64,000 bases of DNA from Dactylonectria macrodidyma (GCA_020744425.1 JAGMUV010000030.1:496001-560000); one strand, 5' to 3'. Shown: positions 10,276 to 21,575, counted from the first letter of the stretch. The notes: a model not told the origin generated them from the sequence alone. Program-made: numbers and translations.

Positions 10276-11054
10276 CCCCACGGACAAGTACGTCGGCAAG
10301 AGATCTCGACCAAGCAACAGCACTGATGGGTGGTTTGGTTACATTTATGCTCAGCTTGATTTGGCCAAAAGCTCAGGCTTATTTTTACAGTTTGGAATTA
10401 TCCAGTATATAACCCAACAGATATTAGACATTAAATAGTGTGCTGTCATGGCTCCCGTGCCCAAGCCTAGATGTTACATAATATGCATCTCTTATATACC
10501 CAGACTATCAGCGCCTCCTGTTGGAGTGTGTATTCCACTTTTGGTCTGATCAGTTAGTATGACAGGATGCGACACTAGATAGTCTAATATAAGGTTAGCA
10601 ACGGAACACTCCTTCGCTATCAACGGTAGCAAAGGGTTCTGCGAGGCCAAGATTAGGGTATTGAAGGCTCTCATTCCTTATGACTGACCATGCAGGCGCC
10701 ATTTTCTGAAAGGGTGTGGTCTCTTAGTTAGCAGGCCTTGTTTGATAGACTCCCCGTTGCTGTAGAAGCCAGCTTCGGCTCCCACGCCGAATAACACAAC
10801 CCAATTTGCTTCCTAAGAATCTTTGTCTTTAGAAGACCCGACGTGCCGACTTGCCTGGGTTTTAGCGCCATCGATAGCAAGTACCAGGACTTGGTTCTCC
10901 ATGAAATGCCCAAATGTAGCAGCATGGTTTTTCCTTTGAGGGCGAATAGATAACTCAGATCATCTAGTCGGCTCTAAGCGATCTGCGCCGGGCGGGCCGG
11001 TCTGCCCTACTACGACTTGATGCTGACAGGGTGTGCGGGGCAAGCGACACACTT
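10276..11054. other. Intergenic with degenerate fragments
   Basis: Minus-strand frames at 10492-10674 and 10728-10925 have protein-like text broken by stops, but I cannot assign them. The stretch TGTTGGAGTGTGTATTCC near 10515 resembles a Copia LTR start, which would fit the Gag relic next to it, but its orientation does not match and I do not call an LTR. Confidence 0.3.
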
Positions 11055-11525
11055 TCAGCTACTCGCTGCTGCAACCTTCTCTGTCACCTCACGACTGGGG
11101 CAAGATACCACGGCCCTTATTCCCAATCCGGTGGCAGCAGTCTTTGTGATGTAAAGCTGGATGGAAGTCAGGGCCTTCTGCTTGTCCCGATAGACCTGGA
11201 GATCGGTTTTATATTGGTTGTGAAGGAATTCAAGTCTTCTGAACTCATCAGTCCTAAGGGCCTCTAACCCAGCTGCTTGGGCTTTGACCGTTGTGTATGC
11301 TGGCTTCAGAGGGACAGCTAGGACGGGCTTGTCAGACTTGGAAGGGTTTAAATAGGCCCAGACATCTGAGGCGGTTGCATGCTTCTGGATGATGCTAATC
11401 CACGGTTTCCAGTCACCGGGGCCTTGGAGGGTGACCCGGGAAGAGCTTCCTAGATCTGTTGGATCCATCGGATGCAGATGACAGTTATAGTGGAAGCCGT
11501 TTTTCTGACCTGATAGAGATCTCAA
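11055..11525 (-). pseudogene. Ty1/Copia retrotransposon Gag fragment
   Basis: A minus frame of 156 codons resembles the N-terminal half of fungal Copia Gag. It contains WKPWISIIQKHATASDVWAY, a central proline-containing stretch, AQAAGLEALRTDEF, and YKTDLQVYRDKQKALTSIQ. No zinc knuckle, protease, integrase or reverse transcriptase follows, so this is an isolated truncated remnant. It would have formed the retroelement particle. The frame is intact but lacks any pol gene. Confidence 0.7.
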
Positions 11526-11619
11526 GAGATGACAGAAAGGTCTGTCAGTAAGGGAGAAATGGAAGAATAATTAGCTAGCTTGACAGCTTGGAAGACAGCT
11601 TGTTAGGTAGCTAGGAAAA

Positions 11620-11662
11620 CAGCTAGTCAGACAGCTAGTCAGACAGCTAGTCAGACAGCTAG
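11620..11662. repeat. 12-bp tandem repeat
   Basis: The unit CAGCTAGTCAGA is repeated 3.6 times without mismatch. Related degenerate CAGCTTG/CAGCTAG words occur from 11575. It is a short minisatellite with no associated gene. Confidence 0.85.
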
Positions 11663-13335
11663 AAAGAGGGAGCCTGAGAGGCTTTGAGAAGGGATAGATG
11701 ATGAAGGTGATCACTTGGTCAGAGGAGCCAGCCGGGCTCATAACTGTTGCATCTAGGAAATGGAAGTGATCATGTGTGTGAGAAGCTCTTGCTATTCTTC
11801 CTATCTAATGAGGGTCTTTGGGTCAGTCTTATAGATGAAGAGACTGATGATGACCTCGGACAGCCAAGGCGGTCCGGATGCTACGGACTATTTGACTTTA
11901 TCTAGCTATCCTCCTGATCATAGCTTGTGACGAAGCTGATGACGAGGCCAGTGACGAGGAAAGTGGCTGTGGAACCTTATGATGAAGAGCAGAAAGCTTG
12001 ACTGTTGTCATAGCTGCAAAATCCGATATCCCGAAATGTGACACCTATGAGTCATGCCAAACCCCTTTGTCTGCGACGATGAGCCCTCACCAGCCTTTCT
12101 TCTGGGCCTCTGTAAAATGATAAAAGTCTGGTTCCAACTTCTGAGGTGGCCGATTCTGGAGGTGCTGATTCTGGCCGGCCAGTGGTGGCTGTTTTCGGCT
12201 CACTGATGACGGTCCGTAAAGAAGGATCTAATGGCTATTTTGGAACTTAAACGATCCTTGTTAACTAACACCCCCGTACCCCCTCTTGAATGGCGGCAGA
12301 TCAGTGGCCACCGAAGATTCTCGAAACTTGAGAGCTCAAGAGATACCTTTAACTTCCTCTCTACAATCTCCGCCCGATCCCCGCCCAATCGCTCGCCCGC
12401 ACCGCCTTGCCCGTGCTCTTCCCGCATGTTGTCCGCCTTCAAAAATGGGACAGGTCCCACTTTCAGTCCTGAAGAAGGTGACCTGCCGAGGTTAGCCCGG
12501 CTGGCATGGAGCAAAGCTCTGAGGCTAGATATCGCTATTGAACCGTTCGGTAGTGGTGGTCACGGGTCAGTAGGGAGGAGAGTAACAAGATCACACGAAA
12601 TGGCACGTAATTTTTGCCATCTATAAAAGACTGACCCAAAGGCCATCATTAGATAGAAAATCAAGAGCATTCATCTTGGATCCCCATCACTAGATGTGAC
12701 ATATCGCTATAGTGAATGGGTTCTTACGATTCATCAGACGCGTCTCTTTAGTTGGATGTCAATCCCGTGCCTTCACGAGGATCCTAAACTCCCCAAAACG
12801 CCGCTTTCCTAAACGTCTTATCCCTTTAAGTGCGATAAGACTACACTTACACTAGCAGCAGGGATTTGAACCAAGCAGAGAGTGAAAAAAAATGGGATAC
12901 TTAAGTACCCACCTATTTTCTATGAGACGAGAAGTCGCGGCTACTTAGGGATCTACATTATAGTACTTATTACTCTATGGACTCGGACACTAGGAATGCG
13001 ATCCAATTAATAGCTCTCATCTGCCTGCAGCTGGGAAAAGCTACCGATTGCAAAATGACCTTCTACTTTACGAGCTACCCTAATACATACAAATAGCAAG
13101 AACCTCTCAGAGAATTCCAGGAATTGTCTCAAATCCCTGAGGGATCTGTGGGGTACTGATAGCTGGAAGGGGGCTGTTCAACTTGTTGCTAGTGCATCTA
13201 TACTGGAAGCTGAGTTGTGGATCCAGAAATGGCTCAATAACGAGGAAAATTCCGCAAAGGGGGAAACTGAAGATGAGAAGCACGTTAATCTTCTAGGCTA
13301 AGTTCGAGAAAAGATGCTTCCATATTGGCATGGGT
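11663..13335. other. Intergenic, no supported gene
   Basis: A 131-codon plus frame (12231-12626) overlaps an equally long minus frame (12200-12514), and neither shows a domain, so I call neither. A tRNA B-box-like sequence (GGTTCAAATCC, minus strand) occurs at 12854-12864 without a matching A-box. Confidence 0.4.
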
Positions 13336-13404
13336 GGCACCAGCGGGACTTGAACGCCGAACGCCTGATCCAGTATCACGGCTCGGCTATCTTCGCAGCC
13401 CGAA
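13336..13404 (-). other. tRNA-like (possible SINE) fragment
   Basis: On the minus strand, a TAGCCGAGCCG word (A-box-like) is followed about 33 bases later by CGTTCAAGTCC (B-box-like) and then CGCTGGTGCCA, which resembles a tRNA 3' end. The T-stem does not pair cleanly and I cannot draw a full cloverleaf. It is best read as a decayed tRNA or a tRNA-derived SINE head. Confidence 0.3.
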
Positions 13405-13694
13405 AACAGCCCAAATCCCTCAACTCCATTCGTTTCATCTACGGAAGGTCAATGGGACATTGCATACGTCTCTTGAAGCAAAGTACGGCCGATCCGAGTA
13501 AGGATGTGTATCCTATCACCAACCTCTTCTTGTTGCGCTGTCAGTGGGTACATCGAAATCGACAACTTTGGTACGAAAGAGAACGATAAAATACTACGTC
13601 ACCCCATGCACATTGGAGCGGCGGTGGGGTGCATGGGGTAGCCTCAGCCGAAGGCTGTGTGTCCGCGGGCCGGGAAGCTAGTACTACTACTGCA

Positions 13695-14880
13695 TTATCT
13701 ACGTACTGATCCATTGCCATGGCCATTCTTGGTATTATGTGACATGTACGGATTCTGTGTGAGCACCTGTCGTTTCCTAAGCTCCTGATCCCTCATCTTC
13801 ATCTTCATGCCATCCGGGGGAGACCCGTAGACCAGGTGATTACGATCAAATGGTGCATCCAACATCAGACCCTCGAGCGTTTTCACGCGAGAGACAGCCA
13901 CGTAGCTTAAACCAGTCTGAAAGTCCCGGCAGGACAGATCTGTAACTACCATGTATTCGGTGATGCTTTGTGACTTATGCACGGTAATTGCGTAGCATAC
14001 GATCAGGGGAAACTGGGTGCTAGCGCAGAGAGTGGCTTCGATGAGGAAGTCCCTCTCTACTGGGAGAATCGGCACAATCTTCCTGCCATCAGCGGTGGTC
14101 AGGAATACCGGTCCGCTGTATTTGTCAAACTCCATTATGATAATACAGGGAGGGTCTTGGATGGGGTCGGCCCCAGGTGCCCAGCCGATATCGTAAACTG
14201 TGCCGCGAGCGCCGTTGCAGAGGCCAACTGGCTGCCAAAGGTTGGACGTCAGCATCAGACGGACGCCAATGCATATGGGGATCTGCTTCGCAAGGTTGCC
14301 CGCCTTGTCATCAGGCGCAGCAGCCGCGCCGGGGCCGACGTTCTTAGCCATGACCTGGATGACTGGCCGGCTGAGGCGGTCGAGGTGATAGTGGTTATAT
14401 TCGTTCACCCTATCTTTAGTGGCGTATACTCGTAAGGCATTGACAAACCTTGCGACCTCTTGGTCGTCTAGTTTTGCCTGTACGCGGCTGGAAAGGAGCT
14501 TCCAGGACTCCACAGATAGTTGAAGCAGCCGCAATTCCCCGAGAGCTAGGCGGAATGCCTCCTGATCGTCGCCACGCTGCCGCTGGACAACTTTCAAGAA
14601 GACCGATTTATCGAATCGCCTATATGCGTTTCTGCCCTTGATCTCTACTCCCTGAACCTCTTTATCGTAATAAAGCGGCTTCCGCAGCACAGGGGGAAGC
14701 TGAAAGAAGTCACCAACCAACAGGATGTTCAGGCCGCCAAAGAACTATTCGTTCTTATTCGGGAACGCCTCTCGGAGACGGTCATCGATCCAAGATAGCT
14801 GACGCAGTCCTAGCATGCTCTTCTCGTCAATGATTAGATACTTGATATCTTTAAGCTTCTTCTCGCGGTCGATCTTGGTT
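13695..14880 (-). pseudogene. Helitron Pif1-like helicase, C-terminal fragment
   Basis: The frame corresponds to the last quarter of the Rep-helicase at 30464-35299 with high identity. It includes the Walker B region (YLIIDEKSMLG), VGDFFQLPPV, and the C-terminal helicase motifs ending VHKSQSIT and YVAVSRV. A TAG stop replaces GAG near 14747 (NKNE-stop-FFGG). Upstream of about 14880 the homology stops because of the internal deletion. No Rep domain is present, so this copy could move only if helped in trans by another copy. Confidence 0.85.
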
Positions 14881-14920
14881 GGCATCTACATTCTGTGGTT
14901 AGCCCGAAGTACTGCGACCA

Positions 14921-15700
14921 TTAAGTAAGAATATCTGCCCCAGGCCCCTCCGAACCTTTAAACGCGCCGAGTTGAGATATTGAGGGAGTTAGTGACACAG
15001 TCTCCCCTGCACGGCGTCGTGAACGATGGCCGCGCTGGATAGCAGCCCGCTTGGCCCTTGCGCCGGCCAAGGAGGAATCGTCCTGTGAGTCTCTCCCGCA
15101 CTTGAGGAATCTAGGAGCCAAGTCAGGGTGACCTATATGAGACGTGCTGCTTCGGATAGTAGACGGATCAGAATGTGAGGCGGTTAGTAGTGTCGTCGGC
15201 TGCACAGGAGGTGAGGGAGCTATTGTACGGAAGAGCCGCGAGGTTTGTTGGGTTGGTGGAATTGGCGTCCCCAACACTACACGCGGCTGGCTAATCGACG
15301 CCCCGGATAACGTCGCTGTATGACATTGCCGTAGCCTCTCTGGCGACGTAGGCTGGGTTCCGAATCTGTCGTTAAGGGGCGATAGGCCAGCATCTTCTTC
15401 AGTTCTCTTCGGAGCGGGACTCTCAGTTGAAGAAGGATCGACGGCGAGGTTTCTTAATGTCAGGATCGCGCCTTTGGATCTGGAACGCTTCACTTAGTTA
15501 GTGTTGAATGTCTTGCGGAGTGGGGAGACAGAGCTGACATGAGAATTGCACCGACTACGACATTCCAGGCAGTTCTTGGTGTTCCCAGCAGATTTCCGTT
15601 TGCTGACGAAGCCAGCCGCCGGTTTCTTCTCGCCACAGCGGGCACAGACAATGGACATTAAGTCATCTTGAAGCCCTTGGGGAGTAGACTTCGGATGCAT
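14921..15700 (-). CDS. Helitron accessory protein, copy A (two exons likely)
   Basis: Two consecutive minus frames (15494-15700 and 14921-15493) match those upstream of the full-length Helitron Rep gene. The first begins MHPKSTPQGLQDD and has a four-cysteine cluster CARCGEKKPA...KNCLECRSRC. The second is Ser/Pro-rich with the shared block RSRRRAGETVSLTPSISQLG. A plausible intron joins them: GTCAGC after the CNSH codons, with a CTAAC branch point and AAG acceptor before RSRSKGAIL. I know no function; the zinc-cluster-like start suggests nucleic acid or protein binding. The frames remain open despite the decay of the helicase. Confidence 0.55.
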
Positions 15701-15965
15701 TACTCAATGACGCAAGACGTGAAGACGCGTTGCGTGAACGAAGTTTCCATGCCAAGCGAAATTCTGAGTAAACAAGCCAGGGGGACTGCTAGCTGGCAAG
15801 CTAGGCCCACTTTTTATGAGCCGTCGTCCAGTTGCTCCTCGTTTTGTGGCCGTCCATACAAAATTTAAACCAATCAGAGACCGAGAAACTTATTAATCCC
15901 TGTCTGCACCAAACCCTCATTATTGGGAAAACTTATGGATTAATGTAGAGTCAGCCTTCGGCTGA

Positions 15966-16549
15966 ATGAGAAGAGCTTAAGAGGAGTATGGGAAGAGAGG
16001 TACAAGAGCATGGCTCGCGAGGCAGCTTGCAATGCCGCTTCAGCAATCGGGAGCAATAGTGGTTTGGACTACATTGAGCGTCGACTGGCATTTAGTCGGT
16101 CGTTGACTTGTCCCAACTCCGAAGGGCGACAAAGCAAACGACCAAGGCAGTCAATCGAGTCGCCGGAACAGGACGAGCTGGACCAGTATCTATCTGAGCC
16201 ACCGGTGGATAACGTGGCGTACAAAGCGGATCCGGTTGCTTGGTGGAGGGACGTCGGCGTTGTGCGCTTTCCCCGGCTGTCTTATATGGCTGTTGACTTT
16301 CTTACTATCCCCTCGTCTTCAGCAGAAACGGAGAGAGATTTCAGTAGTTGCGGGAGGATGGTAACGCCACTCAGATCTCGCCTACGACGGCATGTTGTGG
16401 CCATGGCTCAATGCCTTCGTTCCTGGAGTAAAGCTGGCATTTATCAGCCGAGTCTTCCTCTTGGTCTTCTCGAAGGTGACAATTGGAGGCAAGTTCTTCA
16501 AGTGGTTGGCAGAATCACAGTAGATATGGATAAGGAGGACCGGCCTTGA
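15966..16549 (+). pseudogene. hAT transposase C-terminal fragment
   Basis: The frame is open from the Helitron junction (GVWEERYKS) through an ATG at 16010 to TGA at 16549. It carries the hAT dimerisation domain: DPVAWWRDVGVVRFPRLSYMA, PSSSAETERDFSSCGRM, LRSRLRRHVVAMAQCLRSW. The N-terminus and catalytic core are missing. The Helitron 5' end (15965) abuts the coding sequence directly. The missing hAT part is not found on the other side of that Helitron, so a deletion has also occurred. Confidence 0.8.
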
Positions 16550-16663
16550 TCGATTTGATCGTCGATCGATATCGATCGATCGATTTTAATTGACGATCGA
16601 TCGATATCGATCGACTGAGAGGGCCGCTCGATCGATATCGATCGATCAGATGCGTTGATCGAT
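16550..16663. repeat. GATCGATATCGATC palindromic repeat cluster
   Basis: The palindrome ATCGATATCGAT recurs three times with spacers between 16560 and 16655, immediately after the hAT transposase fragment. It is probably the subterminal binding-site region of that hAT element. Helitron copy B begins at the right edge. Confidence 0.6.
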
Positions 16664-17621
16664 AAAATACTACGTCACCCCATGCACATTAGAGCGGCGA
16701 TGGGGTGCATGGGGTAGCCTCAGCCGAAGGCTGTGTGTCCGCGGACCGGGAAGCTATTACTACTACTGCATTATCTACGTACTAATCCATTGCCATGGCC
16801 ATTATTGGTATTATGTGACATGTATGGATTCCGTGTGAGCACCTGCCGTTTCCGAAGCTCCTGATCCCTCATCTTCATCTTCATGCCATCCGGGGGAGAC
16901 CCGTAGACCAGGTGATTACGATCAAATGGTGCATCCAACATCAGACCGTCAAGCGTTTTTACGCGAGAGACAGCCACGTAGCTTAAACCAGTCTGAAAGT
17001 CCCGGCAGGACAGATCTGTAACTATCATGTCTTCGGTAATGCTTTGTGACTTATGCACGGTAATTGCGTAGCATACGATCAGAGGAAACTGGGTGCGAGC
17101 GCAGAGAGTGGCTCCGATGAGGAAGTCCCTCTCTACTGGGAGAATCGGCACAATCTTCCTGCCATCAGCGGTGGTCAGGAATACCGGTCCGCTGTATTTG
17201 TCAAACTCCATCATGATAACACAGGGAGGGTCTTGGATAGGGTCGGCCCCAGGTGCCCAGCCGATATCGTAAACTGTGCCGCGAGCGCCGTTGCAGAGGC
17301 CAACTGGCTGCCAAAGGTTGGACGTCAGCATCAGACGGGAGCCAATGCATATGGGGATCTGCTTCGCAAGGTTGCCCGCCTTGTCATCAGGCGCAGCAGC
17401 CGCGCCGGGGCCGACGTTCTTAGCCATGACCCGGATGACTGGCCGGCTGAGGCGGTCGAGGTGATAGTGGTTATATTCGTTCACCCTATCTTTAGTGGCG
17501 TATACTCGTAAGGCGTTGACAAACCTTGCGACCTCTTGATCGTCTAGTTTTGCCTGCACGCGGCTGGAAAGGAGCTTCCAGGACTCCACAGATAGTTGAG
17601 GCAGCCGCAATTCCCCGAGAG
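16664..17621 (-). mobile_element. Helitron copy B, 5'-truncated 3' end
   Basis: It carries the same 3' tail and hairpin as copies A and C (AAAATACTACGTCACCCCATG read on plus) and the helicase C-terminus. Homology to copy C ends abruptly at 17621 (after GAGAGC), where unrelated sequence starts. It is very close to copy C in sequence, so truncation was recent or accompanied insertion. Confidence 0.85.
16771..17610 (-). pseudogene. Helitron helicase C-terminal fragment (copy B)
   Basis: 279 codons correspond to the last part of the Rep-helicase, beginning near LPQLSVESWKLLSSRV and ending at the normal stop. Motifs IGSRLMLTSNLWQ, VHKSQSIT and YVAVSRVKTL are intact. The Walker motifs and the Rep domain are absent, so it is non-functional alone. 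Confidence 0.85.
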
Positions 17622-17689
17622 CCCCGATTCGGTCCCGAAAGACCGCCTAGTCTCACGTGACCACCCTGCGCCTAAGTGTTCCAACATGG

Positions 17690-18337
17690 TCTAATTCAAC
17701 AAGACCAAATGATGATTGTATTGATCAAGGATGCGTTCCGGCCCCTCTTTTCTCGAGGGGTTTTCTCGTCATCTGACTAAGGCTAGGATATCGGTGTATC
17801 AGAGGTTTATGCAAATTCGGGTCTTATGCCGCCACACGAGGGGTCAATCCAACAAAAGGTGTAAAAGGGCGGGCCTGCTGTCACGATGTATATTTGGGTA
17901 GCAGGGCGTGTATATGGCGTGTGACTGCTATAGCAATATCCTTCTAGCTACTTTAGCATAAAGGATGCACAGGGACTCAGAGCGGGGACTTGACGCAATC
18001 AAGAACATACACACACCCAATCAGATGCCTCACACGAGAAAAGTTGTCACGATGTGTATTTGGGTAGCAGGGCGTGTACATGGCGTGTGACTGCTATAGA
18101 TATATCCTTCTAGCTGGTTTCAGTATAAGAATGTGTTGGATCCAATACGGCTAGGATGATCAGGATGATAGGGACTAATCCAGTGGAGCCCAAAGATGAT
18201 TGTATTGATGTGTGTATGATCTAGGATCCTCCCGGCCTCCTCTTTTCCTATGAGGGGTTTCTGGCCAATCTCACACCCTATGACTAAAACAGGATATTGA
18301 GCTGTAAGAATATATCACAGCTTTGATATAATACCTA
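17690..18337. repeat. Fragmented LTR-like repeats
   Basis: A block starting TGTCACGATGT(A/G)TATTTGG and including GGTAGCAGGGCGTGTA occurs at about 17880 and again at about 18049. A second block (GATGATTGTATTGAT followed by CCTCTTTTC...GAGGGGTTT) occurs at about 17709 and 18197. The TGTCACG start and paired arrangement resemble solo or rearranged gypsy/copia LTRs. No retroelement coding sequence is present. Confidence 0.45.
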
Positions 18338-20563
18338 CCATCCAGGACCACTTAATGGACACCCCCACTTAATGGACCACCAAAATTTCGATCCTCCCAT
18401 ACAAAATCTAAATTTTCGTGCACACAAAAACAGACCGCGTTTTCAATCAAAATCGAAGTTAGTAAAGAGACTCTCCATAAAATTGATCAGATTTTACTCT
18501 CTGCGTGGTCTTTTGACCTCCCGACCGCTGCGTGTGCGCTGGCAATGCTTTGTTAAGACCACGAAGTCCTCACTTTCGTCCTCTGACCTGACTCCTACCT
18601 CAATCACCGACTCGATCTCCTCACCCACATCCACCTCTATTTCTACCTCCTTTGAGCTAGGAGGAGATTCTCCAGCCGCTAGAGCCTCCACTAGAGCCAT
18701 GAATCGTCGGTTCAGGTTCGGTACCGCCTTTCTTTTCTTCCCTCGCCGCACCTGGGCCATCTGCTCTTCGAGGCCAGTAATCCGCGCATTCTGAACGGCC
18801 ACCTTCATCTCTAAAGCTTCTAGCCCCTTTGCGATCTTACTGTACTTCCGCCTGGTCGGACGACTTCGATGTTTGGCCAAATCTCTCACCTGGCGGCTCG
18901 TTTCTGGCGTATCATCTGAGTCCAGATGAGGAGGGCTGGGCGTCTTGAAGCCTCCTAGCACTTTTTCTTTATCCGGTTGAATTTCCGGATGTACTAGAGC
19001 TTTGTGACGGTTTATAGGCCAATTTCCAGTAAACCTCCAGCCGGATAAGATAATATCCTTCCTCATGCCCGCCTCTCTGGCTTTCGCATATGACCGAATA
19101 AAATTGACTTTATCCACCGGCGCAGAATCGGTCAAACTAGCCAGCTTTTGGAGTTCTTTCCGATACGCACCTTTGATGACATTAAAAATTCCATTGTCTA
19201 ACGGTTGTAGGCCATGAGAGCAATGCGCTGGTAGATAGCAGCAGTAGACGTTGTTTAGAAAGCACATAGCCATCCACTTATCCTGGGTGCTCGTTAGCGA
19301 CCTTATAGCGGGAGACTCTGCGGTGAAAACGCTAAAAGACTCACTTGTGCATGGCTTCCGTGACCGTTAAGGATAATAAGTCTCGCATCTGATGCATCGC
19401 GAGGCTCTGTTTGAGGTAGATAGACATCTTTCAACCACTCGAGAGCTATATGGTTGTCGGTCCAGCCGTTTGGTGATGTGATGTAGTGCCAGTCTGCTAT
19501 CAATTCGAATTCGTTAAGAAACCACTGCTTCTATAGCTCTTTTCCTTTAAAGATAATTCCTGGTTTCAAAGCGCGGCTAGTTACGGTAATAGCCTTAATA
19601 AATGAGGTCCAAGTACGCGACTGAACGCCCTTTAATAACGCCTTCTTCTTCGGGTCAGAGCTCCTGATTACGAGGCTGACCAAGCCTTATAGACAACCAA
19701 TTAGTTATGCCCTATGAAAGCACGTAGAGAACTTGTAGAGGACTTACCGAAACCCGCCATTATGCCACCCTCGTCCACGTTAACCGTGTTCTCAGGCTTG
19801 ATCCAGCCGTACTCGTTCTCCCGGATATCGAAGTACCAATTGACCGCCTTCGGAGTAAACCCGTCAAATCTGGCGGCTTCCTGGCGTTTTCCAAGCTTGG
19901 TAGATAGTTGTAGGTGACGCTTGACGAACCTGGTGGTCCAGTGCTTGCCCAGAGGCTTGTTATCGCCTTGTTGTTGAAGGATGGCCTCGACACAGGCGCG
20001 GAGCTGGCTGTGCGAGGGAGCATAGCCCAGAGACTCTTGTCGCAGTACCCAACGAAGGAGAGTCTCCTCCTGGCTCTTTGAAATACGCTGCTGGGCATGG
20101 ATACGTTCATTCCTGCTCGCTTGACCGGAAAGTCGTCTATAAATGGTCAATCGAGGCACTCCACGTTTCTGGGCCGCCTCAGTCTGCGATAGGCCTCTAT
20201 CAGTAATATCGAGAATAGCCTCAGCTACGTCGTCTTCGGTATAATCACGCCGAACCATTGTGGCAGGAGTTCCATAAGTAAAGTAGGTGATATGCCTACT
20301 GGAGTGGATGAAGTCGGATGGGGTGGATAAGGTGAAAATGAAAAAATTTCAAAGGGCTAGAGAATAAGGCCACGAGGGGGAACGGGAAAAAGTTCAGCCG
20401 ATATTAAAATTTCATGACACAGACTATACAGCACAGGTTTTGGTTTGTGAGTATCTTCATTCTTGGCAAAATGCGGTGTAATTGAAAATTCGGATTTTGT
20501 ATGGGAGGACCGAAATTTTGGTGGCCCATTAAGTGGGGGTGCCCATTAAGTGGTCGTGGATGG
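18338..20563 (-). mobile_element. Pogo/Fot1-like Tc1-mariner element
   Basis: The element is 2226 bp with TIRs of about 70 bp (outermost CCATCCAGGACCACTTAATGG on the left and its near complement on the right), flanked by TA on both sides. Each TIR carries two direct copies of the word CACTTAATGG. One minus-strand transposase gene occupies most of the element. TIRs and target duplication are intact, but the transposase has an internal stop and a catalytic substitution, so it is probably inactive. Confidence 0.9.
18494..20258 (-). pseudogene. Pogo-like DDE transposase with internal stop and D-to-N change
   Basis: The proposed model is three exons (20258-19748, 19685-19345, 19282-18494) with introns GTAAGT..AAG and GTGAGT..CAG. 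It totals 547 codons in one phase. The N-terminus has an HTH_psq-like and a CENP-B-like HTH region (TEDDVAEAILDI, KHWTTRFVKRH). The DDE domain shows the first aspartate (NVDEGGI), a second site reading IILNGHGSH where the family has D (AAC at 19366-19368), and the third aspartate in LQPLDNGIF. A TAG at 19531-19533 interrupts exon 2 (KGKEL-stop-KQWF). Both changes are transitions compatible with RIP. The C-terminus is basic with a coiled-coil-like stretch. Confidence 0.85.
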
Positions 20564-20901
20564 TAATGCTCATGAAGATTGCAGGGTACTATCGTTGCTC
20601 AGATAGCTATCACAGCCTTATCCCTCATGGATCTCAGCAACACACACTAGACGGCACGAGGTCTCTTCAGCTTCTCTCTGGTTTCCTCAATCATCGCCGT
20701 ATATTACGCCAGCAGCCAACACCGCGTGGTGGGGCGCTGCTTAAATGCCAGTCAGGTCAAATCATGGATTGAAAATGACAGTAAGGGAGCATTGCGCATA
20801 TTCCGAGCGCTGTTCGGTGATCGGGACGCGGGCGGCATAGAGCTAAGGAAACCCGCGGCGTCCTCGATTCTGGCAATCTCTGCGCCTATCATGTTGCTAT
20901 C
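20564..20901. other. Intergenic, nothing recognised
   Basis: Short frames only; no domain or repeat identified between the pogo-like element and Helitron copy D. Confidence 0.4.
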
Positions 20902-21209
20902 TGATGGGGTCGGCCCCAGGTGCCCAGCCGATATCGTAAACTGTGCCGCGAGCGCCGTTGCAGAGGCCAACTGGCTGCCAAAGGTTGGACGTCAGCATCG
21001 CCTTGTCATCAGGCGCAGCAGCCGCGCCGGGGCCGACGTTCTTAGCCATGACCTGGATGACTGGCCGGCTGAGGCGGTCGAGGTGATAGTGGTTATATTC
21101 GTTCACCCTATCTTTAGTGGCGTATACTCGTAAGGCGTTGACAAATCTTGTGACCTCTTGATCGTCTAGTTTTGCCTGTACGCGGCTGGAAAGGAGCTTC
21201 CAGGACTCC
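20902..21209 (-). mobile_element. Helitron copy D, internal fragment
   Basis: About 300 bases match the helicase C-terminal region of copy C, from the part encoding GWAPGADPI to SRVQAKL. They carry a further internal deletion at 20999-21000 that removes the KAGNLAKQIPICIG segment. Neither Helitron terminus is present. Its right boundary cuts directly into the PNP-domain gene remnant. Confidence 0.8.
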
Positions 21210-21575
21210 CAAACGCATGTCGACCTTGCTCGGCACTCCGCCTCCGATTCCCACCATCAAACCAAGGCAGATCGATGGGAAAGTTCGGATGAGGTGGGTC
21301 AGCACGTTCGCCGCGTTGTTCGTTCCGTACTGGGCCGTCGGCAAACACGCAACGACGACATTGTGGCGCTGGACGTTGCCGAGCGTGTAGGTGTTGGTGT
21401 CGTTCGTATGCCTGGGCAGGTCTTGGTGGACGTCGTCTAGCATGGCGCGGGCTGCGGCCATCTCTATGGGTAGCGCACAGATCCAGGCGATTGTATACTG
21501 GTCGTGCGAAGCAGGTGACCCATTTCCTAGGTCGTCTTCTGGGGTTACCTGCCCTTTTTGACGGTGAAGGGCCAT
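21210..21575 (-). pseudogene. PNP/UDP-phosphorylase-like domain of a fungal NLR, truncated
   Basis: From an ATG at 21575 the minus frame reads into the N-terminus of a purine-nucleoside-phosphorylase-like domain as found at the front of many fungal NLRs. Visible motifs are DQYTIAWICALPIEMAAARAML, NTYTLGNVQRHNVVVACLP, YGTNNAANVL and LMVGIGGGVPS. After about 120 residues the homology ends at 21210 (VDMRLG), where Helitron copy D sequence continues in frame for a short way. The catalytic half, the NTPase and the repeats are missing. In related proteins this domain is an N-terminal effector whose action is linked to nucleotide metabolism; here it is only a remnant. Confidence 0.8.

Larger units (their letters stand above)
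13588..15965 (-). mobile_element. Helitron copy A, internally deleted
   Basis: The 5' terminus on the minus strand (TCAGCCGAAGGCTGAC, at 15965) and the 3' hairpin plus tail (near 13588-13660, ending GACGTAGTATTTT) match the full copy at 30357-36422. The 3' hairpin pairs ACCCCATGCAC with GTGCATGGGGT. The interior keeps the upstream accessory gene and the helicase C-terminus. It has lost the Rep domain and the start of the helicase between about 14880 and 14920. The 5' end lies inside hAT transposase sequence. Confidence 0.85.

Noticed and set aside
12200..12626. Overlapping open frames of 104 and 131 codons on opposite strands
   Set aside because: No domain, no conserved-looking text and no way to choose between strands.
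12854..12864. tRNA B-box-like GGTTCAAATCC on the minus strand
   Set aside because: No A-box or foldable cloverleaf was found around it.
13977..14435. 152-codon plus-strand frames at 13977, 17053 and 30746 that look conserved
   Set aside because: They are antisense shadows of the Helitron helicase C-terminus in copies A, B and C; conservation follows the real minus-strand gene.
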